This document shows, one piece after another, positions 42,351 through 52,695 of a stretch of 64,000 nucleotides of DNA (position 1 is its first letter; every line of letters begins with the position of its first letter). A program made the translations under genes and the position numbers. The notes below the pieces were generated by a model, which saw only the letters and a list, made by a program, of their open reading frames with translations, did not search any database and was not told the DNA's origin. Source of the stretch: Algoriphagus marincola DSM 16067 (GTDB lineage: Bacteria; Bacteroidota; Bacteroidia; Cytophagales; Cyclobacteriaceae); assembly GCF_000429405.1 (NCBI RefSeq), contig NZ_KE386897.1, forward strand, positions 256,031-320,030, read 5' to 3'.

Positions 42351-43061
42351 TTAATCCATTTCCTTCGGACGGAAAAAGCGGCGATAGACGATTTGAGCTT
42401 GGAATAGATGATCTCCATAGCGATTGGATCCTACATTGCCGTCTAGGTTGTCTGTGAATGTCCAAAGCATGGTTCCTTCTCCGGCAATGTCTGAATAGGG
42501 ACCGATTTTAAAGCTTAAGCCAGCTCTTATCGGCACATAGCCAGTGGTGGTTTGATGCTTGGTAGGGGTTTCATCCGGACTGAAAGATTTGGTCTGCTCC
42601 GTAAATGCATGAAGCACTCCCAATCCTGCACCGCCATATAAATTGACTTTGGAGCGATGCATATGGTTGGAAAAGCGAATGAGGTTAAAGCTTGGAATCA
42701 CATCAAAATAGAAAGCAGAGCCTCTAACGGTGAAGGAAGAGAAATTGGCAAACCATTGATCTCGCAATGCAGTAGGAGGGTTGCCGCCACTGCTGATGGA
42801 TTGCATGCCTAAAGTTGCCCGCACGTCCATGGTAGAGGTGATTTTGCGGGTCAAAGAGACGGCTACAGAAGGCTTGATCTCAAAATCTAATGAACGGTAC
42901 TGCCCACCATTGTCCAAATACGCGAAAGAAGGACCTGCTCCAATCGTCAATATATTATTTCTTGAAATTCGCTCTTTATAAAAATTCTGGGCTTCTGTCA
43001 GAAGGGTAGAAGCTAGCAATACTGGAAGTAAAAAAAGAAGTTGGCGGCTCAAATTCATCAC
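42351..43061 (-). CDS. Outer-membrane beta-barrel protein
   Basis: 236-residue protein with signal peptide MMNLSRQLLFLLPVLLASTL (cleavage near ...TEAQ). The remainder is an eight-stranded-barrel type with alternating strands (LTIGAGPSFAYLDNG, VNLYGGAGLGVLHAF, GYVPIRAGLSFKIG) ending in an aromatic strand near the C-terminus (LFQAQIVYRRFF). Function unknown. Upstream of bipA, same strand; transcription link possible. Confidence 0.8.
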   Translation of the reverse strand: MMNLSRQLLFLLPVLLASTLLTEAQNFYKERISRNNILTIGAGPSFAYLDNGGQYRSLDFEIKPSVAVSLTRKITSTMDVRATLGMQSISSGGNPPTALRDQWFANFSSFTVRGSAFYFDVIPSFNLIRFSNHMHRSKVNLYGGAGLGVLHAFTEQTKSFSPDETPTKHQTTTGYVPIRAGLSFKIGPYSDIAGEGTMLWTFTDNLDGNVGSNRYGDHLFQAQIVYRRFFRPKEMD

Positions 43062-43176
43062 GTTTTATCTGGAAAATCTCTGTGCTGCAAATTTGGCAAC
43101 AAATATGCCAATGTCTTTGCTTGGATATCCTTAAAAACTCAAAAGTCTCAAATTTTATTGTTCGAAGGGGTGAAAA

Positions 43177-43359
43177 TCAAGGCTCTTGAAAAGCCTTTTG
43201 AATATCTTCCTCCGTGGCCCGAAGTTTTTCCTTGCAGGTTTTGACAAGTTCAGAAGCTTCCCTGACCAACTCTGAAAGTTCGTCCACACTTTTTTTTCCT
43301 TCTTCCAATTGGCTGAGGATTAGTTCCAGTCTTTCTACAGATTCCTTATACGTTTTCAT
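43177..43359 (-). CDS. xseB: Exodeoxyribonuclease VII small subunit
   Basis: 60-residue coiled-coil subunit. The pattern YKESVERLELILSQLEEGKK and VDELSELVREASELVKTCKE is typical of XseB. Overlaps the 3' end of xseA by 14 bp on the same strand, giving the expected xseA-xseB order. Forms the exonuclease VII complex that degrades single-stranded DNA. Confidence 0.93.
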   Translation of the reverse strand: MKTYKESVERLELILSQLEEGKKSVDELSELVREASELVKTCKEKLRATEEDIQKAFQEP

Positions 43360-44668
43360 TTGCCTCCTTTATTTGGGTAATGGTACTTTCTATATCTTGA
43401 TTTTCCGAGATGGTTCGAAGTCGGTCTCCCACTTTCGCCTTTGTCAAGTGTATGGGGGTTCCGTCTATTTCAGTTCTTGTGTAACCTCTTTTTAGAATGG
43501 ACTGCGGATCCAGTTGCTCCAGCATCTTTTCCAAGCTTTCCAATCGCTGTGAATTGTTTAGAATGTGCTGATTGCTTAGGCTTTGAATGGATTTTTGCAA
43601 GGAGTTTAAAAACTCCAGTTGATTCTTCGTTTGCAAATGGGCTGCCCGGATGACCCGCTCTTTTCGGCCTTCTATTCGCTCATTTTCTAATCGGATTTGA
43701 GACAAAACAAGGGACTGAATCCGTTGCGATAGCACACCCAATTGATTTTGGGAAAGTTTAAGCTGCTGATTTGTGATCCGATCAATCCTCGTGACGAGCA
43801 GCATCATACTTTCCTCGAAAATCCGAAAACTGGAAAGGATAAATTCCGCCACTGCAGTAGGCGTTTTGAGTTGGGAGTGGGCTACCAAATCTGCTACTGT
43901 TTCATCCCGTTCATGCCCGATTCCTGTAATGATGGGTAAGCTACTATTGGCAATCTTGAGTGCAAGTTGATAATCATCAAAGCAATCCAAGTCCAGCTGA
44001 GCTCCCCCTCCGCGGATAATGATCAGGGCGTCTAGACCAAGCTTGTCTTTTTGGGATTCAGCCACTTCGATTGCTGCTCGGATACTTGCGGCAGCCTCAT
44101 TTCCCTGCATCAGGGATGGAAAGAGGCGATGATAGATTTTGTAGGCTTGGCTGTTTTGCTCCAATTGATTGACAAAATCACCATATCCGGCTGCAGTAGG
44201 ACTGGAGATAATGCCGATTCGCTGAATGACTTTAGGAAGATTGTGCCGGGCATTGAGGCGAAGTATTCCTTCCCGAGTCAAGCGATCGATGGTTTCCTGT
44301 CTGATACGGGCTCGTTCGCCCAAAGAAAAAGAAGCGTCTATATCCTTGACATTCAGGCTAAATCCATAAACAGGGTGAAAAGTCACCTGCACCTGAGCGA
44401 GGACTTTCATCCCGTTTTTGATACCACTTCCAGTAAGGCTTTCAAACCGGGAAGCAATGGAGCGGTAGGTGAAAGCCCAGCAGTTGGAACGCATTTTGGC
44501 TAGCACCTGATTCCCGCTTTTTTCTACCAATTCAAAATAAGCATGGCCCGCAGCAGCTACCCGAAAGTCTGCAATCTCTCCAATCACCCAATAGGTGGGG
44601 GTCAACTCATTTTCAAGGGTGGATTTGACGAGTTGCCCGAGTTCGGAAATGGAGAGTGCATTGGTCAT
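43346..44668 (-). CDS. xseA: Exodeoxyribonuclease VII large subunit
   Basis: 440-residue catalytic subunit. N-terminal OB-fold (YWVIGEIADFRVAAAGHAYF), catalytic domain with the conserved IGIISSPTAAGYGDFV and IIRGGGAQLDLDCFDD and GIGHERDETVADLVAH, then a long coiled coil (QNQLGVLSQRIQSLVLSQIR). Overlaps dapA by 1 bp (stop/start) upstream and xseB by 14 bp downstream, forming a dapA-xseA-xseB operon. Confidence 0.97.
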   Translation of the reverse strand: MTNALSISELGQLVKSTLENELTPTYWVIGEIADFRVAAAGHAYFELVEKSGNQVLAKMRSNCWAFTYRSIASRFESLTGSGIKNGMKVLAQVQVTFHPVYGFSLNVKDIDASFSLGERARIRQETIDRLTREGILRLNARHNLPKVIQRIGIISSPTAAGYGDFVNQLEQNSQAYKIYHRLFPSLMQGNEAAASIRAAIEVAESQKDKLGLDALIIIRGGGAQLDLDCFDDYQLALKIANSSLPIITGIGHERDETVADLVAHSQLKTPTAVAEFILSSFRIFEESMMLLVTRIDRITNQQLKLSQNQLGVLSQRIQSLVLSQIRLENERIEGRKERVIRAAHLQTKNQLEFLNSLQKSIQSLSNQHILNNSQRLESLEKMLEQLDPQSILKRGYTRTEIDGTPIHLTKAKVGDRLRTISENQDIESTITQIKEANENV

Positions 44669-45549
44669 TAATAATCGATCTTTTCCAGCGCTGCTTTGAT
44701 TTTTTGTTTGAGTTCCTCGCTAGCCTCGACTAAAGGAAGTCGGACTTCTTCGCTACACAGACCCATTTCATTCAAAATCACCTTCAAACCTACCGGATTG
44801 CCTTCAGCATACATGAGTGGATTGATTTCTAGAAGGGAGTATACAGCCTCCTGCTTTTCGGTAAACCCTCCTTGGGTGAGTTTCCGGAAAGTTGCTGGAA
44901 AGGCATTTGCCAAGACTGAAATCACGCCCACTCCTCCGATACTTTGCATAGGAACGGTAAGCATATCATCGCCAGATATCAAGAGGAAATCTTCCGGTTT
45001 GTTGGCAGCGATTTCCATGCATTGCGTAAGATCACCAGAAGCTTCCTTGATCCCGATGATATTCTCATGCTTGGCCAGATTCAGGGTGGTTTGAGCTGTA
45101 AGATTCGAACCGGTCCGACCTGGAACATTGTAAAGAATGACTGGCACAGGGCACTTGTCTGCGATTGCTTCATAATGAGCCTGAATGCCCGACTGCGAAG
45201 GTTTATTGTAGTAGGGACTGACAGAGAGAACTGCATCGACTCCTTGAAAATCAGTGTTTTCAATCTCCTCCAGGATCCCTGAGGTATTATTTCCGCCAAG
45301 GCCATACACAATGGGTACACGCTGATCTACGAAGGAGACAGCTGCTTGTAATACCTGTCGTTTTTCTGTTGCAGAAAGCGTGGCTACTTCCCCGGTGGTA
45401 CCCAAAACCACCAAGTAATCCGCACCTCCATCGATGCAATGATCGATTAGCTTGGCAAGCGCCTTCAGGTCAATATTTTCATTTTTTGTAAAAGGAGTGA
45501 CCAATGCCACACCAGTTCCGTAAAATTTAGAGTTCTTGTTGTTTTGCAT
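44668..45549 (-). CDS. dapA: 4-hydroxy-tetrahydrodipicolinate synthase
   Basis: 293-residue TIM-barrel condensing pyruvate with aspartate semialdehyde (lysine/diaminopimelate branch). GTGVALVTPFTKNENID start, VLGTTGEVATLS, Tyr in LYNVPGRTGSN and Schiff-base Lys in IGIKEASGDL. Starts the operon; a TATCTTTG sits about 9 bp upstream, implying a very short leader. Confidence 0.97.
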   Translation of the reverse strand: MQNNKNSKFYGTGVALVTPFTKNENIDLKALAKLIDHCIDGGADYLVVLGTTGEVATLSATEKRQVLQAAVSFVDQRVPIVYGLGGNNTSGILEEIENTDFQGVDAVLSVSPYYNKPSQSGIQAHYEAIADKCPVPVILYNVPGRTGSNLTAQTTLNLAKHENIIGIKEASGDLTQCMEIAANKPEDFLLISGDDMLTVPMQSIGGVGVISVLANAFPATFRKLTQGGFTEKQEAVYSLLEINPLMYAEGNPVGLKVILNEMGLCSEEVRLPLVEASEELKQKIKAALEKIDY

Positions 45550-45557
45550 ATTAGATG

Positions 45558-45565
45558 CAAAGATA
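45558..45565 (-). promoter_or_regulatory. Bacteroidota -7 element before dapA
   Basis: Minus strand reads TATCTTTG. Only about 8 bp separate it from the start codon, so the message may be nearly leaderless. Confidence 0.45.
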
Positions 45566-46298
45566 AGGGTCTATAGGCTTTTTGAGTTCCGTTGATAAAA
45601 AATGCTTTGCGAAATATAGGCTTGTAGCTCGGCTCCTAGATAGTTCAAGCCCGCCTGCTGAACATGCAGGTCTCCTGATCTGCCTTCCGGCCAGACAGGC
45701 TTGGACTGCAAAAAGGCTTCTGCTAACTGCTACAATGATTCATCTCACTCTTGCTGGCATGGAGTTTAGAATTCTGTTTATTGATAATGGGCCAGCGCTC
45801 TGGTAATATGGTAAATCATATACCCCGGGTTGAAACCCGGGGCTATTGAAAAGTTTGACGCCTGCGGCGTCTTTTTCCTCCAGAAATCATATGTTATAAT
45901 ATTTTACTTATATAGTTCAAGCCCGCCTGCCGGACGGGCTTGGACTACAAAAAGGCAGTCTCCTGACTGCGTTTTTAATTCGTCTCCGTCTTGCTGGCAA
46001 AAATGACTCTCGCCGCCTTTCGTGTCATCACGCACGGTATTTTTTCAAGGCTTTACTTTCTCTTGCTGGGACTGGATATTCATTTCTTTTTTTAAATAAT
46101 GGGCCAGCGCTGGGATGGTTTTGTGTCTTTTTACCCAGCATTTCGCTTTGCTCATACTGGGCTTGTACAAGTCGTGCCTTCAGCACTCTTTTTTTCAAGC
46201 CTTCATTTTTCCAGAATATTTCCCTCCACGGCCTTTAGGCAGGCACGAACGGAGTGAGGTATATTACAATTGTAATTCGCGGTGAGAGAATGGAATCC
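45566..46298. other. Non-coding region with palindromic repeats
   Basis: No gene seen. Contains the strong palindrome CCCCGGGTTGAAACCCGGGG (45821-45842), the hairpin GACGCCTGCGGCGTC (45857-45871), and two related blocks beginning AGTTCAAGCCCGCCTGC (near 45642 and 45915). These look like dispersed REP-type elements; origin unknown. Confidence 0.7.
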
Positions 46299-48839
<2,541 letters not shown>

Positions 48840-48865
48840 TCACTTGTTTTCGAAATAAAGCCTCT

Positions 48866-49498
48866 ATGACTCAAAAAATTAACCAGGAAGCCAAGATTAT
48901 CGATGCGGCGTATAAGCTTTTTTTGGAAAAGGGCTTTCGCAGCACGACCATGGATGATATTTGTCAGTCTTTGGGGATTAGCAAGAAGACTCTCTATCGC
49001 TTTTTCTCTTCCAAAACCGAACTGCTGGCGGCTGCTTTTGAAAAGCTAAAAACCCGAATGACCGCTAAAGTGGAGGCAATCGTGGATAATCGATACATCG
49101 CTTTCCCATTGAAGCTAAAATCCAGCCTCTCTGTCATCGCGAACTATTTGGCTCCCATCAATCCTGAGCTGTTTGAGGATCTTCGTGAACATGCCCCTGA
49201 AGTTTGGGAGGATCTGATTCTATACATTCAGGAATCTGCCTATGAGCGCTTTCAGCGATTGATTCAGGAAGGGATTCAAAGTGGCCAAGTTCGTCCTAAT
49301 TTGAATGTAGGCTTGGTGGTCATGCTCTATGCCTCGGCGGTGCAGTCACTTCTGGATCCAAGTTTTCGAGCCAAATTCCCTTCCTCCATCCAAAAGGACC
49401 TTCAGATTCCTCCCTCTGATATTTTTGATCAGGCTATTACCATCATTTATCAGGGTATTCTTTCAGAAGAAGCCCGACAGGAATTTGATAATGCCTGA
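48866..49498 (+). CDS. TetR/AcrR-family transcriptional regulator
   Basis: Helix-turn-helix regulator of about 210 residues. TetR N-terminus AKIIDAAYKLFLEKGFRSTT, then MDDICQSLGISKKTLYRFFS. Start at 48866 is preferred over an upstream codon at 48809 because it fits the domain and the promoter. C-terminal ligand-binding part is unrecognised. Divergent from ligA; target probably itself or an adjacent gene. Confidence 0.92.
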   Translation: MTQKINQEAKIIDAAYKLFLEKGFRSTTMDDICQSLGISKKTLYRFFSSKTELLAAAFEKLKTRMTAKVEAIVDNRYIAFPLKLKSSLSVIANYLAPINPELFEDLREHAPEVWEDLILYIQESAYERFQRLIQEGIQSGQVRPNLNVGLVVMLYASAVQSLLDPSFRAKFPSSIQKDLQIPPSDIFDQAITIIYQGILSEEARQEFDNA

Positions 49499-49517
49499 TT
49501 AGGTACTAGCTTTTCCC

Positions 49518-49525
49518 TATCTTTG
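49518..49525 (+). promoter_or_regulatory. Bacteroidota -7 element before metG
   Basis: TATCTTTG followed by CCCCC, matching TAnnTTTG, about 32 bases before the metG start. Confidence 0.5.
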
Positions 49526-49557
49526 CCCCCTGAAAAACGAATATAGCTTATCACCTG

Positions 49558-51615
49558 ATGAATAAATCCTTCAAACGTCATACCCTTACCGCAGCTTTGC
49601 CTTATGCCAATGGCCCCATTCATATTGGTCATTTAGCTGGTTGTTATGTTCCTTCAGACATCTATGCGCGCTACTTAAGGTCTCAGGGCAAGGATGTACT
49701 TTTTGTAGGTGGTTCGGATGAGCATGGGGTTGCTATCACCATCAAAGCCAAAAAAGAAGGAAAAACGCCTCAGGAAGTGGTGGATTTTTACCATGAGATG
49801 ATGAAAAAGAGCTTCGAAGAATTTGGAATCAGCTTCGATCATTATTCCCGAACTTCCGCCAAAATCCATCATGAGACTGCTCAGGGATTTTTCAAGGATC
49901 TTTACGAAAAAGGAGAGTTTTTGGAGCAAAGTACCGAACAGTATTACGATGAGGAAGCAGGTCAGTTTTTGGCTGATCGATACATCGAGGGAACCTGTCC
50001 AAAATGTGGTTTTGAGCATGCCTATGGTGATCAGTGTGAGAAATGTGGCTCTTCACTCAGCCCTACAGAACTAATTAATCCCCGTTCCAAACTCAGTGGT
50101 CGAACGCCTGTGTTGAAAGAAACCAAACATTGGTTTTTGGACTTGGCACGCTATCAGAATTTCTTGAAAAAGTGGATTCTCGAGGACCATGCACAGGATT
50201 GGAAAAATAATGTCTTGGGACAATGCCGCTCTTGGCTAGAAGCTGGAGATGGCTTGCAGGCACGTTCCATGACTCGCGATTTGGATTGGGGAATTAAAGT
50301 TCCGCTACAAGACGCAGAAGGTAAGGTGCTTTATGTGTGGTTTGATGCGCCAATCGGCTACATCTCTTCTACCAAGGAGTGGGCTGCAGAGCAAGGAAAA
50401 GACTGGGAGCCCTATTGGAAAGATGAAGAGACGCAACTCCTGCACTTCATTGGGAAGGATAACATTGTGTTTCACTGCATCATTTTCCCGGCTATTCTGA
50501 AGACCCACGGGGATTTTATCCTGCCGGATAATGTGCCAGCGAATGAATTCCTCAATTTGGAAGGAGATAAAATTTCCACTTCCCGAAACTGGGCCGTTTG
50601 GCTTCATGAATATCTCGAAGAATTTCCGGGAAAGCAGGATGTTTTGCGCTATGTCTTGACTGCCAATGCACCAGAGACCAAGGACAATGACTTTACCTGG
50701 AAGGATTTTCAGGCAAGAAATAATTCCGAATTGGTAGCCATATACGGCAACTTTATCAATCGGGCGGTAGTCCTGACACATAAATATTTTGAAGGGAAGG
50801 TTCCTGAAAGAGGAGAATTGACCGGGTATGACCAGGAAGTATTGGATCAATTGGCTGAATTTCCTGCCAAAATCATGAGTTCCATGGATAGATTCCGCTT
50901 CCGGGAAGCCTTGGGAATTATGATGGATTTGGCGCGATTGGGAAATAAATATCTCGCAGATACCGAACCTTGGAAGACAATCAAAACCGATGAGGCAAGG
51001 ACGGCAACCATTCTCAATATTGCCTTGAATATTGCTTCGAACTTGGCCATTGTTTCTGAGCCTTTCTTACCATTTACAGCAGCCAAGTTGTTTGATATTT
51101 TCCATTTGGAAGATGCTAACTGGACCAAAGCCGGTAAAGGTGACTTGCTTGTCGAGGGTCAGGAAATCGGGCAATCCGGATTGCTTTTTGAAAAAATCGA
51201 AGATGAAACCGTTGAAAAACAAGTACAAAAATTATTAGACGCCAAGAAAATGAATGAAGCTGCAAATGCACCTGTTGCTCCAATGAAGGAGATTATTACC
51301 TATGATGACTTCGCCAAATTAGATATGCGGGTGGTGACCGTTTTGGAAGCCGAAAAAATGCCCAAATCCAAAAAACTTCTTAAGTTGAAAGTAGATACCG
51401 GAATCGGTCAACGCACCGTGTTGAGTGGGGTTTCTGAGCATTTTGAGCCGGAGTTTTTGATTGGCAAGCAAGTGACCATGTTGATCAACCTGGCACCGCG
51501 AAAAATGATGGGGATCGACTCAGAGGGAATGATCTTGATGGCGGAGGACAAAGATGGAAAGCTAAAGCTTCTGACCCCGCATGAGGGAACCGCAAGTGGG
51601 TCGACGATTAGCTGA
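49558..51615 (+). CDS. metG: Methionine--tRNA ligase
   Basis: 685-residue class I synthetase. HIGH motif IHIGHLAG (22-25), zinc site [23 protein letters not shown] loop as DKISTSRNW, then an anticodon-binding helical domain and a C-terminal EMAP/tRNA-binding OB fold ([20 protein letters not shown], residues about 580-685). Normal length. Terminator downstream. Confidence 0.98.
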   Translation: MNKSFKRHTLTAALPYANGPIHIGHLAGCYVPSDIYARYLRSQGKDVLFVGGSDEHGVAITIKAKKEGKTPQEVVDFYHEMMKKSFEEFGISFDHYSRTSAKIHHETAQGFFKDLYEKGEFLEQSTEQYYDEEAGQFLADRYIEGTCPKCGFEHAYGDQCEKCGSSLSPTELINPRSKLSGRTPVLKETKHWFLDLARYQNFLKKWILEDHAQDWKNNVLGQCRSWLEAGDGLQARSMTRDLDWGIKVPLQDAEGKVLYVWFDAPIGYISSTKEWAAEQGKDWEPYWKDEETQLLHFIGKDNIVFHCIIFPAILKTHGDFILPDNVPANEFLNLEGDKISTSRNWAVWLHEYLEEFPGKQDVLRYVLTANAPETKDNDFTWKDFQARNNSELVAIYGNFINRAVVLTHKYFEGKVPERGELTGYDQEVLDQLAEFPAKIMSSMDRFRFREALGIMMDLARLGNKYLADTEPWKTIKTDEARTATILNIALNIASNLAIVSEPFLPFTAAKLFDIFHLEDANWTKAGKGDLLVEGQEIGQSGLLFEKIEDETVEKQVQKLLDAKKMNEAANAPVAPMKEIITYDDFAKLDMRVVTVLEAEKMPKSKKLLKLKVDTGIGQRTVLSGVSEHFEPEFLIGKQVTMLINLAPRKMMGIDSEGMILMAEDKDGKLKLLTPHEGTASGSTIS

Positions 51616-51638
51616 TTCTACTTGGAATAGGTGAATTT

Positions 51639-51676
51639 AAATCCCGCTTGTATATCAAATAGCGGGATTTATTTCA
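51639..51676 (+). terminator. Terminator after metG
   Basis: Arms 51639-51648 and 51661-51670 (AAATCCCGCT/AGCGGGATTT) pair, followed by ATTTC with T-rich sequence. Confidence 0.8.
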
Positions 51677-51865
51677 TATATCAAGAATTAAATGATTTTT
51701 AGCTCTATCTAGTTGAATTATTCTTAAATGCCATTTCCATTTGGTGTTTTTAGTATAAATTAATTTTATTGATTTAATTACCTAGAATAAGTTATCCCTA
51801 TTCAATCGTTTAGTTTTTTTTGTACCAAAGTATTTATGGTAAATTGAAATATAAATTCACAATTT

Positions 51866-52270
51866 ATGGAAAAGGATATTCGTTGGATTCAACGTTTGGA
51901 TAACTTTCAGAAGGCAGTTAGTCTGCTTTCGGAGGTGAAACTGATGGATTTAGAAGAACTTTCCCAACTGGAAAAAGAGGGCATCATCCAGCGGTTTGAG
52001 TATACTTTGGAATTAGGTTGGAAGACGCTGAAGGATAAAATGGAGTTTGATGGCTTAATTTTGGATCGAATTTCTCCAAAAGTAGTTGTAAAGGAAGCCT
52101 TTCAGGCAAAATATATAGATCAGGTTGAGGTATGGCTGGAAATGATTAACGACAGGAATTTACTAAGTCATAGTTATGATTTGGAAACCTTTGAGTCAGT
52201 TATTCCTGAAATTCAGTCTGTTTACACACCATTGTTAGCCTCTTTGGTAAAGAACCTTTCAAAGAAATAG
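51866..52270 (+). CDS. HEPN-type nucleotidyltransferase substrate-binding protein (HI0074/HepT-like)
   Basis: 134-residue helical protein. The pattern IQRLDNFQKAVSLLSEV, GIIQRFEYTLELGWKTLKDK, and NDRNLLSHSYDLETF (an RNxxxH-like motif, RNLLSH) fits the HEPN/HI0074 family. Partner of the nucleotidyltransferase gene immediately downstream. In the related HepT-MntA systems the HEPN protein is an RNase toxin that the MNT partner silences by AMP transfer. Confidence 0.85.
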   Translation: MEKDIRWIQRLDNFQKAVSLLSEVKLMDLEELSQLEKEGIIQRFEYTLELGWKTLKDKMEFDGLILDRISPKVVVKEAFQAKYIDQVEVWLEMINDRNLLSHSYDLETFESVIPEIQSVYTPLLASLVKNLSKK

Positions 52271-52272
52271 TG

Positions 52273-52602
52273 ATGGAAAACTTTGGTCTAAGCGAAAAAT
52301 CCTACGAAATCCTAAAGAAAATTTTTAAGGATTATCCTACCCTTACCAAGATCAAAGTCTATGGTTCACGGGCCAAAGGGAACTACACTGAGCGAAGCGA
52401 TTTGGATTTGGTGATTATGGACGATCTCGACCGCAAGACCTTGGGTGAAATTTGGATGGAAATCAATTCCAGTGATTTCCCCTTAAATGTCGATCTCCAG
52501 GTTTGGAAAGATATCAAAAATGAGAATTTGAGAGAACACATTCAACGAGTTGGGAAGGTGTTTTATTCAACTCATTACAGCAATGTTTTTGAAGAAAAGT
52601 AA
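52273..52602 (+). CDS. Minimal nucleotidyltransferase (MNT) antitoxin-like protein
   Basis: 109-residue MNT fold. Catalytic motif VYGSRAKGNYTERSDLDLVI carries the GS(x10)DxD pattern. Start: ATG at 52273, preceded by a GTG at 52270 that overlaps the stop of the HEPN gene. Coupled to the HEPN gene, so they form a two-gene toxin-antitoxin-type unit (inference). Confidence 0.87.
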   Translation: MENFGLSEKSYEILKKIFKDYPTLTKIKVYGSRAKGNYTERSDLDLVIMDDLDRKTLGEIWMEINSSDFPLNVDLQVWKDIKNENLREHIQRVGKVFYSTHYSNVFEEK

Positions 52603-52695
52603 ACATTTGTATTGGGAAGTGGGGCATTAATCATTGCCCTTTGCACATTGATTTTTTTATTTCCTTTATCTGACTAAGAAAGCTATTTTTACCCC

